DNA from: an uncultured Rothia sp.
Lineage (GTDB): Bacteria > Actinomycetota > Actinomycetes > Actinomycetales > Micrococcaceae
Length of the DNA: 64,000 nt
Assembly (NCBI GenBank): GCA_946221065.1
Contig: CAMIIO010000011.1
Location: forward strand, 10,309-74,308
Reading direction: 5' to 3'
Below, piece by piece: positions 24,223 to 32,655 of this stretch. Numbering within the stretch: the first letter of the stretch is position 1; each line of letters opens with the position of its first letter. The notes beneath the pieces are model-generated. The model did no database searches. It had not been told where the DNA came from and saw only the letters and a list, made by a program, of their open reading frames with translations. A program made the position numbers and the translations under genes.

Positions 24223-24868
24223 AGACGAATAAGTATGGCGGGTAAGTTGCGTATCTTTAGAGTAAATCAGCTCTTGGTTCTACATATAAATACCCTGGTC
24301 AGTTGTGAAAATTTCTAAAGCTCTAAACGCTCCGGAAGCGATGCTACTGGTGGTGGTGTGGAATTGCTCGGGTAGACCTTCTAGGGCAGTAGCAATATCG
24401 TCGGCCATGGAGTCTTGGTGAACTTTGAAGGGGATAACCTTGTCCAGACATGTGGTCATTGTCCAGGTGAAATGCTCGGCGATAGTGACAGTCTCGGCTT
24501 GGGGAGCACAAGTCCAGCTGGACAGCCCTGACGATCTCCGCCTCTCCAACTTCATCGCCAAGTATCGAAAGGCACAAACCGCCTCCGAACCAGGTGCCCC
24601 GTGCAACGGCGGACTTGATGGTCCTGGAAAAGTCTCCTAAACCCGAAAGTGGAAGTCATCGCCTTGTTCTACTCGGCAGGAAACCTAGGCTCCTCAGGGA
24701 TTCATACTCTGCTGGGTCCACCTCGAATGCCGGGCCTGCAAGGTCCCCTATTGCCGTGGCGGCAAACCCGCACCTGATACCCACGGCAGCAAGGCCCGCT
24801 GTTTATATCTCCCGGCCAAGCCGTGACTCCCATGCACGGCGCGTCCACAGCGTCGGCGGGGTGGGAAG
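24223..24868. other. Gap before the mercury cluster
   Basis: Neither strand has a gene I can support. Two frames of about 70-110 codons (24280-24606 minus, 24425-24640 plus) overlap and show no family features. A partial dyad (TGCCGTGG with CCACGGCA, about 24750-24790) lies past the stop of the oxidoreductase gene and could end its transcript. GC rises toward 24.65 kb, marking the left edge of the mer DNA. Confidence 0.35.
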
Positions 24869-26233
24869 TCAGAGGTCTAGTTTTTCCAGTGCAGCGTGGT
24901 AGGCCTCGTGGTAGGTGGGGAATTGTGCTACCTGGTCCAGGAGGGTATCGACGGGTATCTGCGCCCGGATCGCCAGGGAGGCCTGATGGATCCATTCACC
25001 GGCCATCGGCCCGACTGCCCAGGCACCGATGAGGATTTTCCGGTCGGCGTCGGCCAGCAGGCCCAGGTGTCCGCGCGGATCTTTTTCATAGGTCCAGGGC
25101 CGGGCGATGGCGTTGGCAAGATCCAGTTCGGCTGAAGCAACCCGGAGCCCGCGTCGTTGTGCCTGGCGGGCAGTGAGGCCGGCTGCGGCGATTTCCGGGT
25201 CGGCGAACACCACCCGTGGTATGCCGTCATAGGTGGCGGCGCGGGGCTGGCCGAGAATGGCGTCGGCAGCGATTCTTCCCTGATATTTGGCCACATGGGT
25301 GAACGGCATGATGCCTGTGACGTCCCCGATGGCCCAGGTGTTCTCCGCGGCGCGGCAGTGCTCATCGACCAGCACTTCACCGCGGTCCCCCAAGCTGATT
25401 CCGGAATGTTCAAAGCCCAGGCCTTTGGTGCGTGGCTTTCGGCCAGTGCCGAAGATCACGACGTCGGCTGCGACTTCCCCGCCGTCTCCGCCGTCTGCTT
25501 TTTCGAGACGGATGATGCTGTCTGCACCCTCGCGCCTGGCGCTGCCAGCGCTTGCGCCGAGGCGGACTTCGACACCGGTTTCCTGAAGGTATGTGTGGGC
25601 CAATTCCCCAACGCGGGGATCCTCCCTGTCGATCAGCCGCTGTCCTCGGTGGATAAGGGTGACTTGGACGCCGAAGCGTGCCAGGAACGTGGCGGTTTCA
25701 ACCCCGACCGCGCTGCCGCCGATGATCACCGCCCGCTTGGGCAGGGTCGGGGCGGTGTAGGTCTCCCGGTTGGTCCATGTTGTGATCTCATCGATGCCCT
25801 CCAGGGGAGGTATCACCGCGTCGGACCCGGTGGCGATGATGAGGTGCTCTGCGGTGATATCCCGGTCTCCGGCGCGGATCCGGCCCGGCCCGGTCAGCCG
25901 TGCCTCTTCCTTGACTACCTCGGCCCCGTGCTTCGCATAACCGTCCACTTGGGCTTTGTCGTCCAGGTTCCGGATCATGTAGTCCCGGTATTTGGCCGTT
26001 TCTTCCCAGTCCAGTTCGGCGCCGCTGACACCGGCGGCTTTTTCTACCTCCGTGCGCGCTTCCGGCGGGCGCAGTACCGTCTTGGACGGGATGCAGGCCC
26101 AATAGGCGCACTCCCCACCAATCAATTCACGTTCGAAGATGACGACTTTCTTCCCAGCTTTGAGCAGGCGGTCCGCGGCGACCTCCCCGCCGGGCCCCAT
26201 GCCAAGTACGGCAACATCGAAATGTTCGTTCAC
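24869..26233 (-). CDS. MerA-like flavoprotein disulfide reductase
   Basis: This 454-residue FAD/NAD(P)H oxidoreductase belongs to the class I disulfide reductases: FAD motif GMGPGGEVAADRLL, redox loop GGECAYWACIPSKT (Cys43 and Cys48), NAD(P) motif IIGGSAVGVETATFLARFG and FAD-binding AIGDVTGI. The C-terminal dimer domain has PTYHEAYHAALEKL with the His-Glu pair. It lacks the C-terminal Cys-Cys of mercuric reductase, so it is probably a related enzyme with another role in the mer unit. It is last in the leftward merA-merB-oxidoreductase run. Confidence 0.85.
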   Translation of the reverse strand: MNEHFDVAVLGMGPGGEVAADRLLKAGKKVVIFERELIGGECAYWACIPSKTVLRPPEARTEVEKAAGVSGAELDWEETAKYRDYMIRNLDDKAQVDGYAKHGAEVVKEEARLTGPGRIRAGDRDITAEHLIIATGSDAVIPPLEGIDEITTWTNRETYTAPTLPKRAVIIGGSAVGVETATFLARFGVQVTLIHRGQRLIDREDPRVGELAHTYLQETGVEVRLGASAGSARREGADSIIRLEKADGGDGGEVAADVVIFGTGRKPRTKGLGFEHSGISLGDRGEVLVDEHCRAAENTWAIGDVTGIMPFTHVAKYQGRIAADAILGQPRAATYDGIPRVVFADPEIAAAGLTARQAQRRGLRVASAELDLANAIARPWTYEKDPRGHLGLLADADRKILIGAWAVGPMAGEWIHQASLAIRAQIPVDTLLDQVAQFPTYHEAYHAALEKLDL

Positions 26234-26326
26234 GCTGATCTCCTTCAGATTGGCTTGATTTTTCCGGTTCTTCTCGTCAAACGTCTTTCGGCACGCACTG
26301 TGGTGTACCCGAGGGGGGTGGCATGG

Positions 26327-26992
26327 TCAGCAGGTGCAGCTGAGAGCTGTGTTCCGCGGTTTTCCGGAATCCTGCGCGTCGGTTTCGGCGAGCATTTTTC
26401 CGGCCATGGACGCGGCGAGCCCGTAGGCCTCCTCCACGGGGATCACGGTGCCCTCCGGGTGGTCCTTGAGCCAGGGTCCGGCTTCTTCGGCTGAGGCGAA
26501 GAAATGGACCTGGTTGCAGAAGGCGGAACGGACAGAACTGATGTCTTCCGGATTGATCAGGGACACCACCGCGGTGTCCGGCTCAACACCGGTGACGCCG
26601 GAACTGCCGGCGCGCATGCGCACGGGGGTACTGGCGGCATCGTAGGCGGATTCGATCCGTGCGGAGGTGCCCAGAAGGGTGGGGAAGATCAGGGTATCCA
26701 GCGCGCACCAGGTGTAGAGCTGTTCGCCGTCCACTTCGAAGCGGTGCCGGGTCGGGCGCTGGGTCAATCCCATGCCGACGATTCGGCCTGATCCGTCGTA
26801 CTCGACGTCGGGCATTCCCTCAAGGGCGGTCCGGACGTCCTCGACGGGGCGGCCCGTGGCGGCGGCAAGATCCGCTGCGTCCACAGGGTCGCCCAGTGCG
26901 AGGAGTTTCAGCAACGGCAGCCACAGCCAGGACTGCATGCCGGTTTCGGAGGAGGCGAGGCGGCCGGTGATTTGGCTGACGTTGTTCGTCAT
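26327..26992 (-). CDS. merB: Organomercurial lyase MerB
   Basis: This 221-residue enzyme splits carbon-mercury bonds to release Hg(II) for MerA. The catalytic residues match the known enzyme at the same numbers: Cys96 and Asp99 in YTWCALDT and Cys159 in SAFCN. The N-terminal winged helix-like part (residues about 20-75) is also present. The C-terminus ends in a Cys-containing SCTC, which could help pass mercury on. It lies 43 bases downstream of merA on the same strand and is probably co-transcribed. Confidence 0.95.
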   Translation of the reverse strand: MTNNVSQITGRLASSETGMQSWLWLPLLKLLALGDPVDAADLAAATGRPVEDVRTALEGMPDVEYDGSGRIVGMGLTQRPTRHRFEVDGEQLYTWCALDTLIFPTLLGTSARIESAYDAASTPVRMRAGSSGVTGVEPDTAVVSLINPEDISSVRSAFCNQVHFFASAEEAGPWLKDHPEGTVIPVEEAYGLAASMAGKMLAETDAQDSGKPRNTALSCTC

Positions 26993-27035
26993 CGTTGTTT
27001 CCTTCAGATGGGGACTGAGCTGGGAGCTGCCGCGG

Positions 27036-28478
27036 TCAGGAGGCGCAGCAGGAGAGTTTGGAGACGTCGGTGGTGAAGGACTGCGCGGCGATTTTGATCC
27101 CTTCGGCCATCGTCAGATACGGGGACCAAAGGTTCGCGACCTGGTCCACGGTCATCCCTGCCTCGAGGATGTACACCCCGGCAGCGGCTAGGTCTCCGGC
27201 TTCCTTGCCGACGGCGGTGATCCCGACGATGCGGCCGGTGCTGTTGTCGGCGACGATTTTGATGAACCCACGGGTGTCCCGGTTCACCAGTGCCCGTGGA
27301 ACGTATTCCAGGGGCAGGACCCGGCATTCACACCGGATGCCAGCTTGGGTGGCTTCCTTGTCGGTCATGCCCACCGCGGCCAGGGCCGGGCTGGTGAACG
27401 TCACCCGGGGCAGGTGCCGGTAGTCGACCTCGCGGCCGGCGTTGTTGAAGGCGTTCTCCACCATGAGGGTTCCGTGGGCGGAGGCGACGTAGACGAATTC
27501 CCGGTGCCCGGTAACATCCCCTGCTGCCCAGATCCTTGGGTTGGAGCTGGCCAACGTATTTTCGACCAGGATCTGGCCGGCGTCGCCGGTTTTAACGCCG
27601 ACGGCGTCCAGGTTCAACCCGTCAGTAACGGCGCGGCGTCCGGTGGCCACCAGCAGCTTCGCGGCACGGTGTTCCTCCTGGCCCCCAGCCACCGTTGCAG
27701 TCACAACGATCTCTGCACTGCCCGAATCCGCCAGGACCGACGTCACGGCCGCGCGGCGGACCACGCGGATACCCTCATTGGCGAAGACGCCCATCAGGGC
27801 CCGGGCCGCTTCCGGTTCCTCCTGCGAGGCCAGCCGGGAACGGACCAGCATCGTCACTTTCGATCCCAGCCGGGCGAAAAGCTGCGCCTGTTCCAGCGCC
27901 ACGTACCCGCCGCCGAAGACGATCAGGGACTCGGGCACCTCGTCCAGTTCCATGGCCGTGGATGAGGTCAGGTAATTGACCTCATCCAGTCCCGGCACCG
28001 GCGGTGCCCACGGGGCCGAACCGGTCGCAATCAGGTAATGGGCAGCAGTCAGGGAATCGCGGGCGCCGTCAGCCCCGGTGATTTCCAGGACCGGTTCCTC
28101 CGGGGTGCCGGCGAACACCGCGGTCCCCTGACGCAGATCCCATCCGTAGTCTGCGGCCAGATCCACGTACTTATCCGAGCGCATGCCCTCAACCAGGGAG
28201 CGTTTCCCGTCAATGAGTGCACCCATGTCCACCGGGGCGGCCGAGGTGCTGATCCCGGGGAACCTTCCAGTCCCGTCCAACGCGACATGACGGGCCTCGG
28301 CGGCGGCCAGCAGCGCCTTGGACGGAACACACCCGGTGTTCACGCAGGTCCCGCCCACCGTGGAACGTTCGATCATGACCACCCGCTTGCCCAGGTTGGT
28401 GGCCCGGATGGCGGCGGCGAAGGCACCGCCACCGGAACCGATCACGGCCAAATCAAAATCCGGTGCTGCCTCAGGCAT
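27036..28478 (-). CDS. merA: Mercuric reductase MerA
   Basis: A 480-residue flavoenzyme reducing Hg(II) to volatile Hg(0) with NADPH. It shows the FAD motif GSGGGAFAAAIRA, redox pair Cys45 and Cys50 in GGTCVNTGCVPSK, FAD-binding WAAGDVTG, the Tyr/SPYLTMAEG end region, and the C-terminal Cys477-Cys478 (SCCAS) that delivers mercury. It lacks the N-terminal NmerA metal-binding domain. The ATG at 28478 has GGAGG five bases upstream. A MerR-type operator (28545-28566) lies in the gap upstream, so it has its own regulated promoter. Confidence 0.95.
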   Translation of the reverse strand: MPEAAPDFDLAVIGSGGGAFAAAIRATNLGKRVVMIERSTVGGTCVNTGCVPSKALLAAAEARHVALDGTGRFPGISTSAAPVDMGALIDGKRSLVEGMRSDKYVDLAADYGWDLRQGTAVFAGTPEEPVLEITGADGARDSLTAAHYLIATGSAPWAPPVPGLDEVNYLTSSTAMELDEVPESLIVFGGGYVALEQAQLFARLGSKVTMLVRSRLASQEEPEAARALMGVFANEGIRVVRRAAVTSVLADSGSAEIVVTATVAGGQEEHRAAKLLVATGRRAVTDGLNLDAVGVKTGDAGQILVENTLASSNPRIWAAGDVTGHREFVYVASAHGTLMVENAFNNAGREVDYRHLPRVTFTSPALAAVGMTDKEATQAGIRCECRVLPLEYVPRALVNRDTRGFIKIVADNSTGRIVGITAVGKEAGDLAAAGVYILEAGMTVDQVANLWSPYLTMAEGIKIAAQSFTTDVSKLSCCAS

Positions 28479-28544
28479 TGGTCCTCCATGGAGTTTGATG
28501 AACACCCCGTGGTGTTCTTCTGGTGGGTACTGTCCCCAGTCTGC

Positions 28545-28566
28545 ACCTTCCCCTGCACAGGAAGGT
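28545..28566 (-). promoter_or_regulatory. MerR-type operator upstream of merA
   Basis: ACCTTCC-N8-GGAAGGT, a perfect dyad, lies 67 bases before merA. The same word occurs at 30457 and 30522. Confidence 0.75.
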
Positions 28567-28594
28567 CAAGACCCGGAGTAAAGAGTTAGGCGTG

Positions 28595-29143
28595 CTAGGG
28601 AAGTGTTGTGGCAAGAAATGCCTTCAGGGCATCGGCCTTCATGGGCCGGGAGTCAGCCCGGCCCAGAATGTCTCCGTCGGGTGCGACGACGACGGTGCTG
28701 TCCAGGGATGTGACCGCGTACTTTTGGGTGAGCTCCCCGGTCCGGTCCACAACGAAGGGGTATCCGGGATTTCCGGCCAGTTCACGGAACTGGTCCACCT
28801 CGGTTTGGGTGTTCTCCGGCGTCACGTCCACGGCGACGAAGTCTGCCTTACCGGCATACTCCTGTTCCAGTTCCTTCATCGCTTCTGCCTGTGGAACGCA
28901 GGTATAGCACCAGCTCGCCATGAAGAACAGCACTGTCGGGCGGGTGGAGGGGACGGTGAGGGCTTTGCCGTCCACGGACGTGACCTCGATCCTGTCCACA
29001 GTGTTTCCACCAGCGGACCCGGTGGCTGGATTAGTTTCGCTCCCGCGGTTCAGTGCCGTGATGGCCAGAATCAGGATGAGCGCCGCGGCGGCTATGACGG
29101 CAGTAATGGTGAAGATCCGCCGGTGGTTTCTGGTCTTTGTCAT
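28595..29143 (-). CDS. TlpA-like membrane-anchored thioredoxin
   Basis: This 182-residue protein has an N-terminal membrane anchor (residues about 11-31) and an outside-facing thioredoxin fold (about 50-180). The active site WCYTC is followed by VPQAEAMKELEQEY, with a cis-Pro-like region further on. It is probably kept reduced by the CcdA protein encoded just upstream; the ATGA overlap implies coupled translation. In this operon it may reduce thiols used to carry mercury outside the membrane, or repair oxidised proteins. Confidence 0.82.
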   Translation of the reverse strand: MTKTRNHRRIFTITAVIAAAALILILAITALNRGSETNPATGSAGGNTVDRIEVTSVDGKALTVPSTRPTVLFFMASWCYTCVPQAEAMKELEQEYAGKADFVAVDVTPENTQTEVDQFRELAGNPGYPFVVDRTGELTQKYAVTSLDSTVVVAPDGDILGRADSRPMKADALKAFLATTLP

Positions 29144-30105
29144 GGGTTTCCTTGCTCGTTGTTGCGCCCTGGCGCGGTCTCGGGGAGGTGGGGTGCGGGG
29201 TTGCAGCACGCTTCGGTGTTCTCCCTGCTCTCAGTCCCGTCCGCGGGCCTGCTGTTGTCCTCTGCCTTGCTTTTGCTGCGGCGCCGCAGGGACAGGGCCA
29301 CGGCGGCGAGGACAGCGGCCACCGCGGTGAAGGTGATGATCGGCCAGTTGCCCAAGATGAACCCGGACAGCGCTGCGCTGGCTGCGGTGACTGCCCCGCT
29401 CATGATCCCCCCGGCCTGCCCGCCGGACAGTGCGGGCACCCAGTAGAGCAGCAGGTAGATGCCCGCAAGGACAAGCGCGGCTCCGCCGAGACGGTTAACA
29501 AAGGGCAGCAGCTTTCGGACGTGGCGTGCCATGGCGTTCCGCGCTACCGCTGCACCGAGGGACAGAAGAACCAGCACCACCGAGGAGCCCAGGGCGTAGG
29601 CGGCGAAGACCGCCAGCAGCCCGGCCAGGCTTCCGGTGGACACGGCCTGGGCGACGACAGCCAGCAGCAGGGCCAGGCTGCAGGAGAGTGCGGCCACCGC
29701 ATACGCGACCCCGTAGCCAAAGACCGCCCTTAACCCCGAACCGGTTCCGTCCCTCTTCAGAATCCGGGGCAGGTTCAACCTCGTCCCGGGCAGTTGCCAT
29801 CCGAACACCATGCCAAGGCCGGCGGCCACAATGACTGCTCCGATCAGCGCCGCGGCCCAGGGCAGCGCTGACGCCACCGACCGCAGACCCACAGCGGCGA
29901 GCAAGCCGGCCGTAACAAAGACAGCAGCGAAACCGGCGCTGAGGGCAACCCCGGCCCGAAGACCTGCAAGCAGCGGCCGCTTCCGTCCCGTGCCGGGTCC
30001 GGAACCGATGAAGTACGCCAGATAGGTCGGCAGCATCGCGAACCCGCACGGATTGACTGTGGCAAGCATCCCGGTCAGAAAGGCAAGACCTAAAACGCCT
30101 GTCAT
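29140..30105 (-). CDS. CcdA/DsbD-family thiol-electron transporter
   Basis: This 321-residue membrane protein with about six to eight helices carries reducing equivalents across the membrane. The first helix contains TVNPCGFAMLP and a later one ALSCSLALLL, giving the Cys pair of CcdA proteins. The C-terminal 50 residues are a soluble, charged tail with a Cys-Cys (ACCNPAP), unusual for the family. It overlaps both neighbours by four bases (ATGA), so MerT-like, CcdA and TlpA proteins are made together. Confidence 0.85.
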   Translation of the reverse strand: MTGVLGLAFLTGMLATVNPCGFAMLPTYLAYFIGSGPGTGRKRPLLAGLRAGVALSAGFAAVFVTAGLLAAVGLRSVASALPWAAALIGAVIVAAGLGMVFGWQLPGTRLNLPRILKRDGTGSGLRAVFGYGVAYAVAALSCSLALLLAVVAQAVSTGSLAGLLAVFAAYALGSSVVLVLLSLGAAVARNAMARHVRKLLPFVNRLGGAALVLAGIYLLLYWVPALSGGQAGGIMSGAVTAASAALSGFILGNWPIITFTAVAAVLAAVALSLRRRSKSKAEDNSRPADGTESRENTEACCNPAPHLPETAPGRNNEQGNP

Positions 30106-30362
30106 GCCTTTGACCCCGCTCCGTTAGCTGCAGGCGTACCGGGCGGGCGCATAAGCAGGACCGCCGTGGCAAGGGCTCCAGCGGCAATGATCCAAATGTT
30201 GCCGGCCATCGGCCCGGCTGCAGTCAGAAAACCGGCTGCACCTGCCAAAACGGGCACCCAACAGCACACCAGGAGAGCCGTCACAGCACCAAGGGAGGAC
30301 AGCAAAGCCCCCGCCGCAAGCACCAGACCCGGACGCTCCCGGCCCTTCGCCTTTACTGACAT
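30102..30362 (-). CDS. MerT-like small membrane protein
   Basis: An 86-residue protein with two hydrophobic segments. The first ends in a vicinal Cys pair (LLVCCWVPV), as in helix 1 of mercury importers of the MerT/MerF group, which bind Hg(II) with paired Cys. It is shorter than MerT and resembles its first two helices. The ATG at 30362 has AAGGG six bases upstream. First gene of the leftward unit with ccdA and tlpA; the MerR-type operator at 30457-30478 lies directly upstream. Confidence 0.75.
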   Translation of the reverse strand: MSVKAKGRERPGLVLAAGALLSSLGAVTALLVCCWVPVLAGAAGFLTAAGPMAGNIWIIAAGALATAVLLMRPPGTPAANGAGSKA

Positions 30363-30456
30363 GATCATCCCTTTCTCTGTCCGGTTTTCTTGCCCGCCCT
30401 CGCGGGGATACCTGGCAAGAAGCGGGACGCTGGTATTCGGTCTCAAACCATCATTG

Positions 30457-30478
30457 ACCTTCCACCATGGGGGAAGGT
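30457..30478 (-). promoter_or_regulatory. MerR-type operator for the MerT-like unit
   Basis: ACCTTCC-N8-GGAAGGT within a longer dyad (30454-30481), about 95 bases before the merT-like start. It shares its word with the site before merA. Confidence 0.75.
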
Positions 30479-30521
30479 CAAGCCGACAACGGGCCCTAAT
30501 TGTTTGCGATGCCGATGCAAA

Positions 30522-30543
30522 ACCTTCCAGTACAATGGAAGGG
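30522..30543 (+). promoter_or_regulatory. MerR-type operator at merR
   Basis: ACCTTCC-N8-GGAAGGG, one mismatch from the other two sites, lies 36 bases before merR. It suggests that the regulator controls its own gene. Confidence 0.7.
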
Positions 30544-30578
30544 TTAGCTGCGTTTTCGGAACGAGAAGAGGACCCGAA

Positions 30579-30968
30579 ATGCGAATCGGTGAAGCCGCTG
30601 CCGCTGTCGGCATGACAGCCAAGACGATCAGGTTCTATGAGGACCGGGGCCTGCTCCCGCCGGCTGAACGTTCGGCCAACGGCTATCGTGACTACGGACA
30701 CGAGACCCTCAGTCGCCTTGAATTCATCCAACGCAGCCAGATGGCGGGGCTGACCTTGCAGCAGATCCAAGGCATTATGCGGATCCGCGATAACGGCCTG
30801 ACGCCTTGCACCCACGTACGGGACGTCCTGGGAAAACAACTTACAGACCTGGACCGGAAAATCGCAGAGCTCACCGCACTGCGGGCAACCGTGGCCGAAC
30901 AATACTCAATCGCCGAGGCAGCCGACCCGGAGTGCTGTGACGCGGAACAAATCTGCAGCTACATCTGA
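30579..30968 (+). CDS. merR: MerR-family mercury-responsive regulator
   Basis: This 129-residue regulator has the MerR winged helix (RIGEAAAAVGMTAKTIRFYEDRGLLPP), then a dimerisation helix. Effector Cys occur where the metal-sensing MerR group has them: Cys in LTPCTHVRD and a C-terminal DPECCDAEQIC cluster. The ATG at 30579 is favoured by AGAGGA seven bases upstream and the family N-terminus; the longer frame to 30390 crosses the operators. It diverges from the MerT-like unit and is the likely binder of all three ACCTTCC-N8-GGAAGG dyads. Confidence 0.88.
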   Translation: MRIGEAAAAVGMTAKTIRFYEDRGLLPPAERSANGYRDYGHETLSRLEFIQRSQMAGLTLQQIQGIMRIRDNGLTPCTHVRDVLGKQLTDLDRKIAELTALRATVAEQYSIAEAADPECCDAEQICSYI

Positions 30969-31015
30969 GCCAACCTCACGCACTGGAGCCCAATCCCGGA
31001 AAGAACGAAGACGGC

Positions 31016-31174
31016 ATGAAAATAGAACTTCTGGGTTCTGACACTGTCCGCCAATGCTCCTGCTGCGGGCGCACAATGCATCGGAAGAAGCTCCACCCCC
31101 TGGGTACAGAACCTGCCTACATTTGCCGGCGGTGCGCGCTATGGGTCGCCCTCAGACCTGGGAAGCGATCCTGA
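31016..31174 (+). CDS. Small zinc-ribbon-like protein
   Basis: A 52-residue frame downstream of merR has two Cys pairs (CSCCGR and CRRC) separated by 20 residues, as in a zinc ribbon. It begins 47 bases after the merR stop with GGAAAG upstream, so it may be co-transcribed. It could bind metal in the mercury response, but no family was recognised. Being so small, it may be partial. Confidence 0.55.
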   Translation: MKIELLGSDTVRQCSCCGRTMHRKKLHPLGTEPAYICRRCALWVALRPGKRS

Positions 31175-31285
31175 GTCGACGACTCCATGACCACACGCTG
31201 GCCAAGTGCGGTTCGAACATTCCGTGCAGACGACTTCGGAAGCTCACATTGGTAGTGCCGGTCGATGTACCGGAAGTGCATACAA

Positions 31286-31433
31286 CGTCTCACAACCCAT
31301 GGGTTGCAAGACGTCTCATCGCGCCCCAATTCCCCGGGAGAAAATCCACGGAAACTCAAGGGTCCAGAATTCTCGCAACTATGTGTCGCAACTAATGATG
31401 TAGAACCATATCTGCACCATTAGCTGCGAGACA
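31286..31433. other. Resolvase res region
   Basis: A 28-base dyad starts at 31286 (CGTCTCACAA...TTGCAAGACG). A second pair of inverted ends (TGTCGCA at 31384 and TGCGAGACA ending 31433) lies just before the resolvase gene. Serine resolvases of the Tn3 group act at such multi-part sites next to their own gene. Confidence 0.6.
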
Positions 31434-31447
31434 CTTTTGAAGGACCA

Positions 31448-32035
31448 ATGACCAAACTGATCGGCTACGCCCGCGTCTCCACCAAAGTCCAAGACGCCGA
31501 CCGGCAAATCCAAGACCTCCTCGCTGCCGGCGTCCGGCGCGATGACCTCTACACCGACCACGGCCAATCCGGAGTCCTCGCCAAACGCCCCGGCTTGGAT
31601 GAAGCACTGACCGCACTGCATCCGGGTGACACGCTCGTGATCACCACTTTGGACAGGCTCGGGCGCTCCACCCAGAAAATGCTCGAACTCGCCGAGGAAC
31701 TACGCGAACGAAATATCGGATTGCGTGTGCTCAACCTGGGTGGTGGTGACGTGGATACTAAAACACCCATGGGCGCCATGGTCTTCACAGTCATGGCAGC
31801 CCTGGCTCAAATGGAACTAGAGATTAAACGCGAACGCATCACCGACTCCGTCACCAAACGCCGCACCACCGGCGGCGACCTCGGTGGCCGGCGACCCACC
31901 TTCACCGACTCTCAAATCCGCACCGCATTCAAACTCATCCAAGCCGGCGAACCTGCAACCCAAGTTGCCAAGGATATGGGGATGTCCCGTGCGACGCTCT
32001 ACCGAAGAATCAAAGACGCGGATTCTTCTTTATAG
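31448..32035 (+). CDS. tnpR: Serine recombinase, Tn3-type resolvase
   Basis: A 195-residue resolvase: catalytic Ser in YARVSTKVQDADRQ (about residue 11), the LDRLGRST motif, the E-helix AALAQMELEIKRERI and a C-terminal HTH (GEPATQVAKDMGMSRATLYRRI). It resolves cointegrates by recombination at res, here just upstream. No tnpA transposase or clear terminal repeat was found in the window, so the rest of the Tn3-type element is lost or unrecognised. It lies between the mer and cmtR units. Confidence 0.9.
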   Translation: MTKLIGYARVSTKVQDADRQIQDLLAAGVRRDDLYTDHGQSGVLAKRPGLDEALTALHPGDTLVITTLDRLGRSTQKMLELAEELRERNIGLRVLNLGGGDVDTKTPMGAMVFTVMAALAQMELEIKRERITDSVTKRRTTGGDLGGRRPTFTDSQIRTAFKLIQAGEPATQVAKDMGMSRATLYRRIKDADSSL

Positions 32036-32246
32036 TCCTATCTCATTTGGATATGTTCGACATTGAAGTGCTCTGATCGCTCTCAGTCTTGTGGAGCCTG
32101 AGATTATGGCTGCCTCTATCCTTTGCGGGCCTGCAATTCCCGTCTCTTCTGATGTTTCTCAAGACCATGCGACGCCGTATCGGTAATACTTGAGATACCG
32201 CGCTCAATGCACTCGTCCTACATTGGCAGACACCGCTCCGAAATAG

Positions 32247-32444
32247 TCTGCTCTCGCACGATATGTCCGGGAACATGATGCTGATTTCCGTCGAGCTTCG
32301 ATTGTCATCAAAGATTCGGCAGGGCAACTGTTAGCAATTCAACTTTCCGGACAGAGCGATGACCGGCTAGAACTTCGGCTCGCTGAATCAACGTCCAAAG
32401 AGAGCATGAAACAAGTATTCCGCGAAGTCGGAGGAACTTACTAA
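32247..32444 (+). pseudogene. 3' remnant of an unknown gene
   Basis: A frame without start, opening after TAG at 32244-32246, gives 65 residues. They look coding (SALARYVREHDADFRRAS, a VIKDSAGQLLAIQLSG strand pattern, then SKESMKQVFREVGGTY). The source family was not recognised. It sits just after the resolvase gene and is probably cut by the same rearrangement. Confidence 0.45.
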
Positions 32445-32550
32445 CATTCCCGGAGGAGTCATCCCGCAACGAACGGTCCAAAAAGGTCCACCATAGGGTT
32501 TTGGGCTATAAGCTAACGAAACAGAGTTATGAGAAACCAGCACCAGTAAA

Positions 32551-32587
32551 ATCGCGCCATTCGAGCATCCAGCTCGAATGGCGCGAT
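32551..32587. terminator. Strong hairpin before cmtR
   Basis: ATCGCGCCATTCGAGC and its exact complement form a 16-base stem with a 5-base loop. It insulates the metal-pump operon. Confidence 0.75.
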
Positions 32588-32618
32588 TATTCATCCCCAA
32601 AACCATCAATTTTGGGCG

Positions 32619-32653
32619 TTGCCACTAGTACATCAAGTGCTGTATAGTACATC
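32619..32653 (+). promoter_or_regulatory. cmtR promoter with operator direct repeat
   Basis: TTGCCA (32619-32624) and TATAGT (32643-32648), 18 bases apart, form a good promoter. TAGTACATC occurs twice (32626-32634 and 32645-32653) and would cover it. The -10 box lies eight bases before the start codon, so the transcript is probably leaderless. Confidence 0.65.
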
Positions 32654-32655
32654 GC

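Larger units (their letters stand above)
32036..32655. other. Gap with one remnant and one terminator
   Basis: Aside from the remnant at 32247-32444, the hairpin at 32551-32587 and the promoter before cmtR, nothing coding is seen. Confidence 0.4.

Noticed and set aside
24280..24606. 108-codon frame on the minus strand
   Set aside because: Overlaps an equally weak plus-strand frame, lacks a ribosome site and has no recognisable motif.
25157..26494. 445-codon open frame on the plus strand
   Set aside because: Antisense shadow of the MerA-like oxidoreductase and the end of merB; no family features.
27345..27965. 206-codon open frame on the plus strand
   Set aside because: Antisense shadow of merA.
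31448..32035. Resolvase considered as a phage integrase or invertase
   Set aside because: The C-terminal HTH, length and adjacent multi-part res site fit a Tn3-type resolvase; no invertible segment with matching ends was seen.
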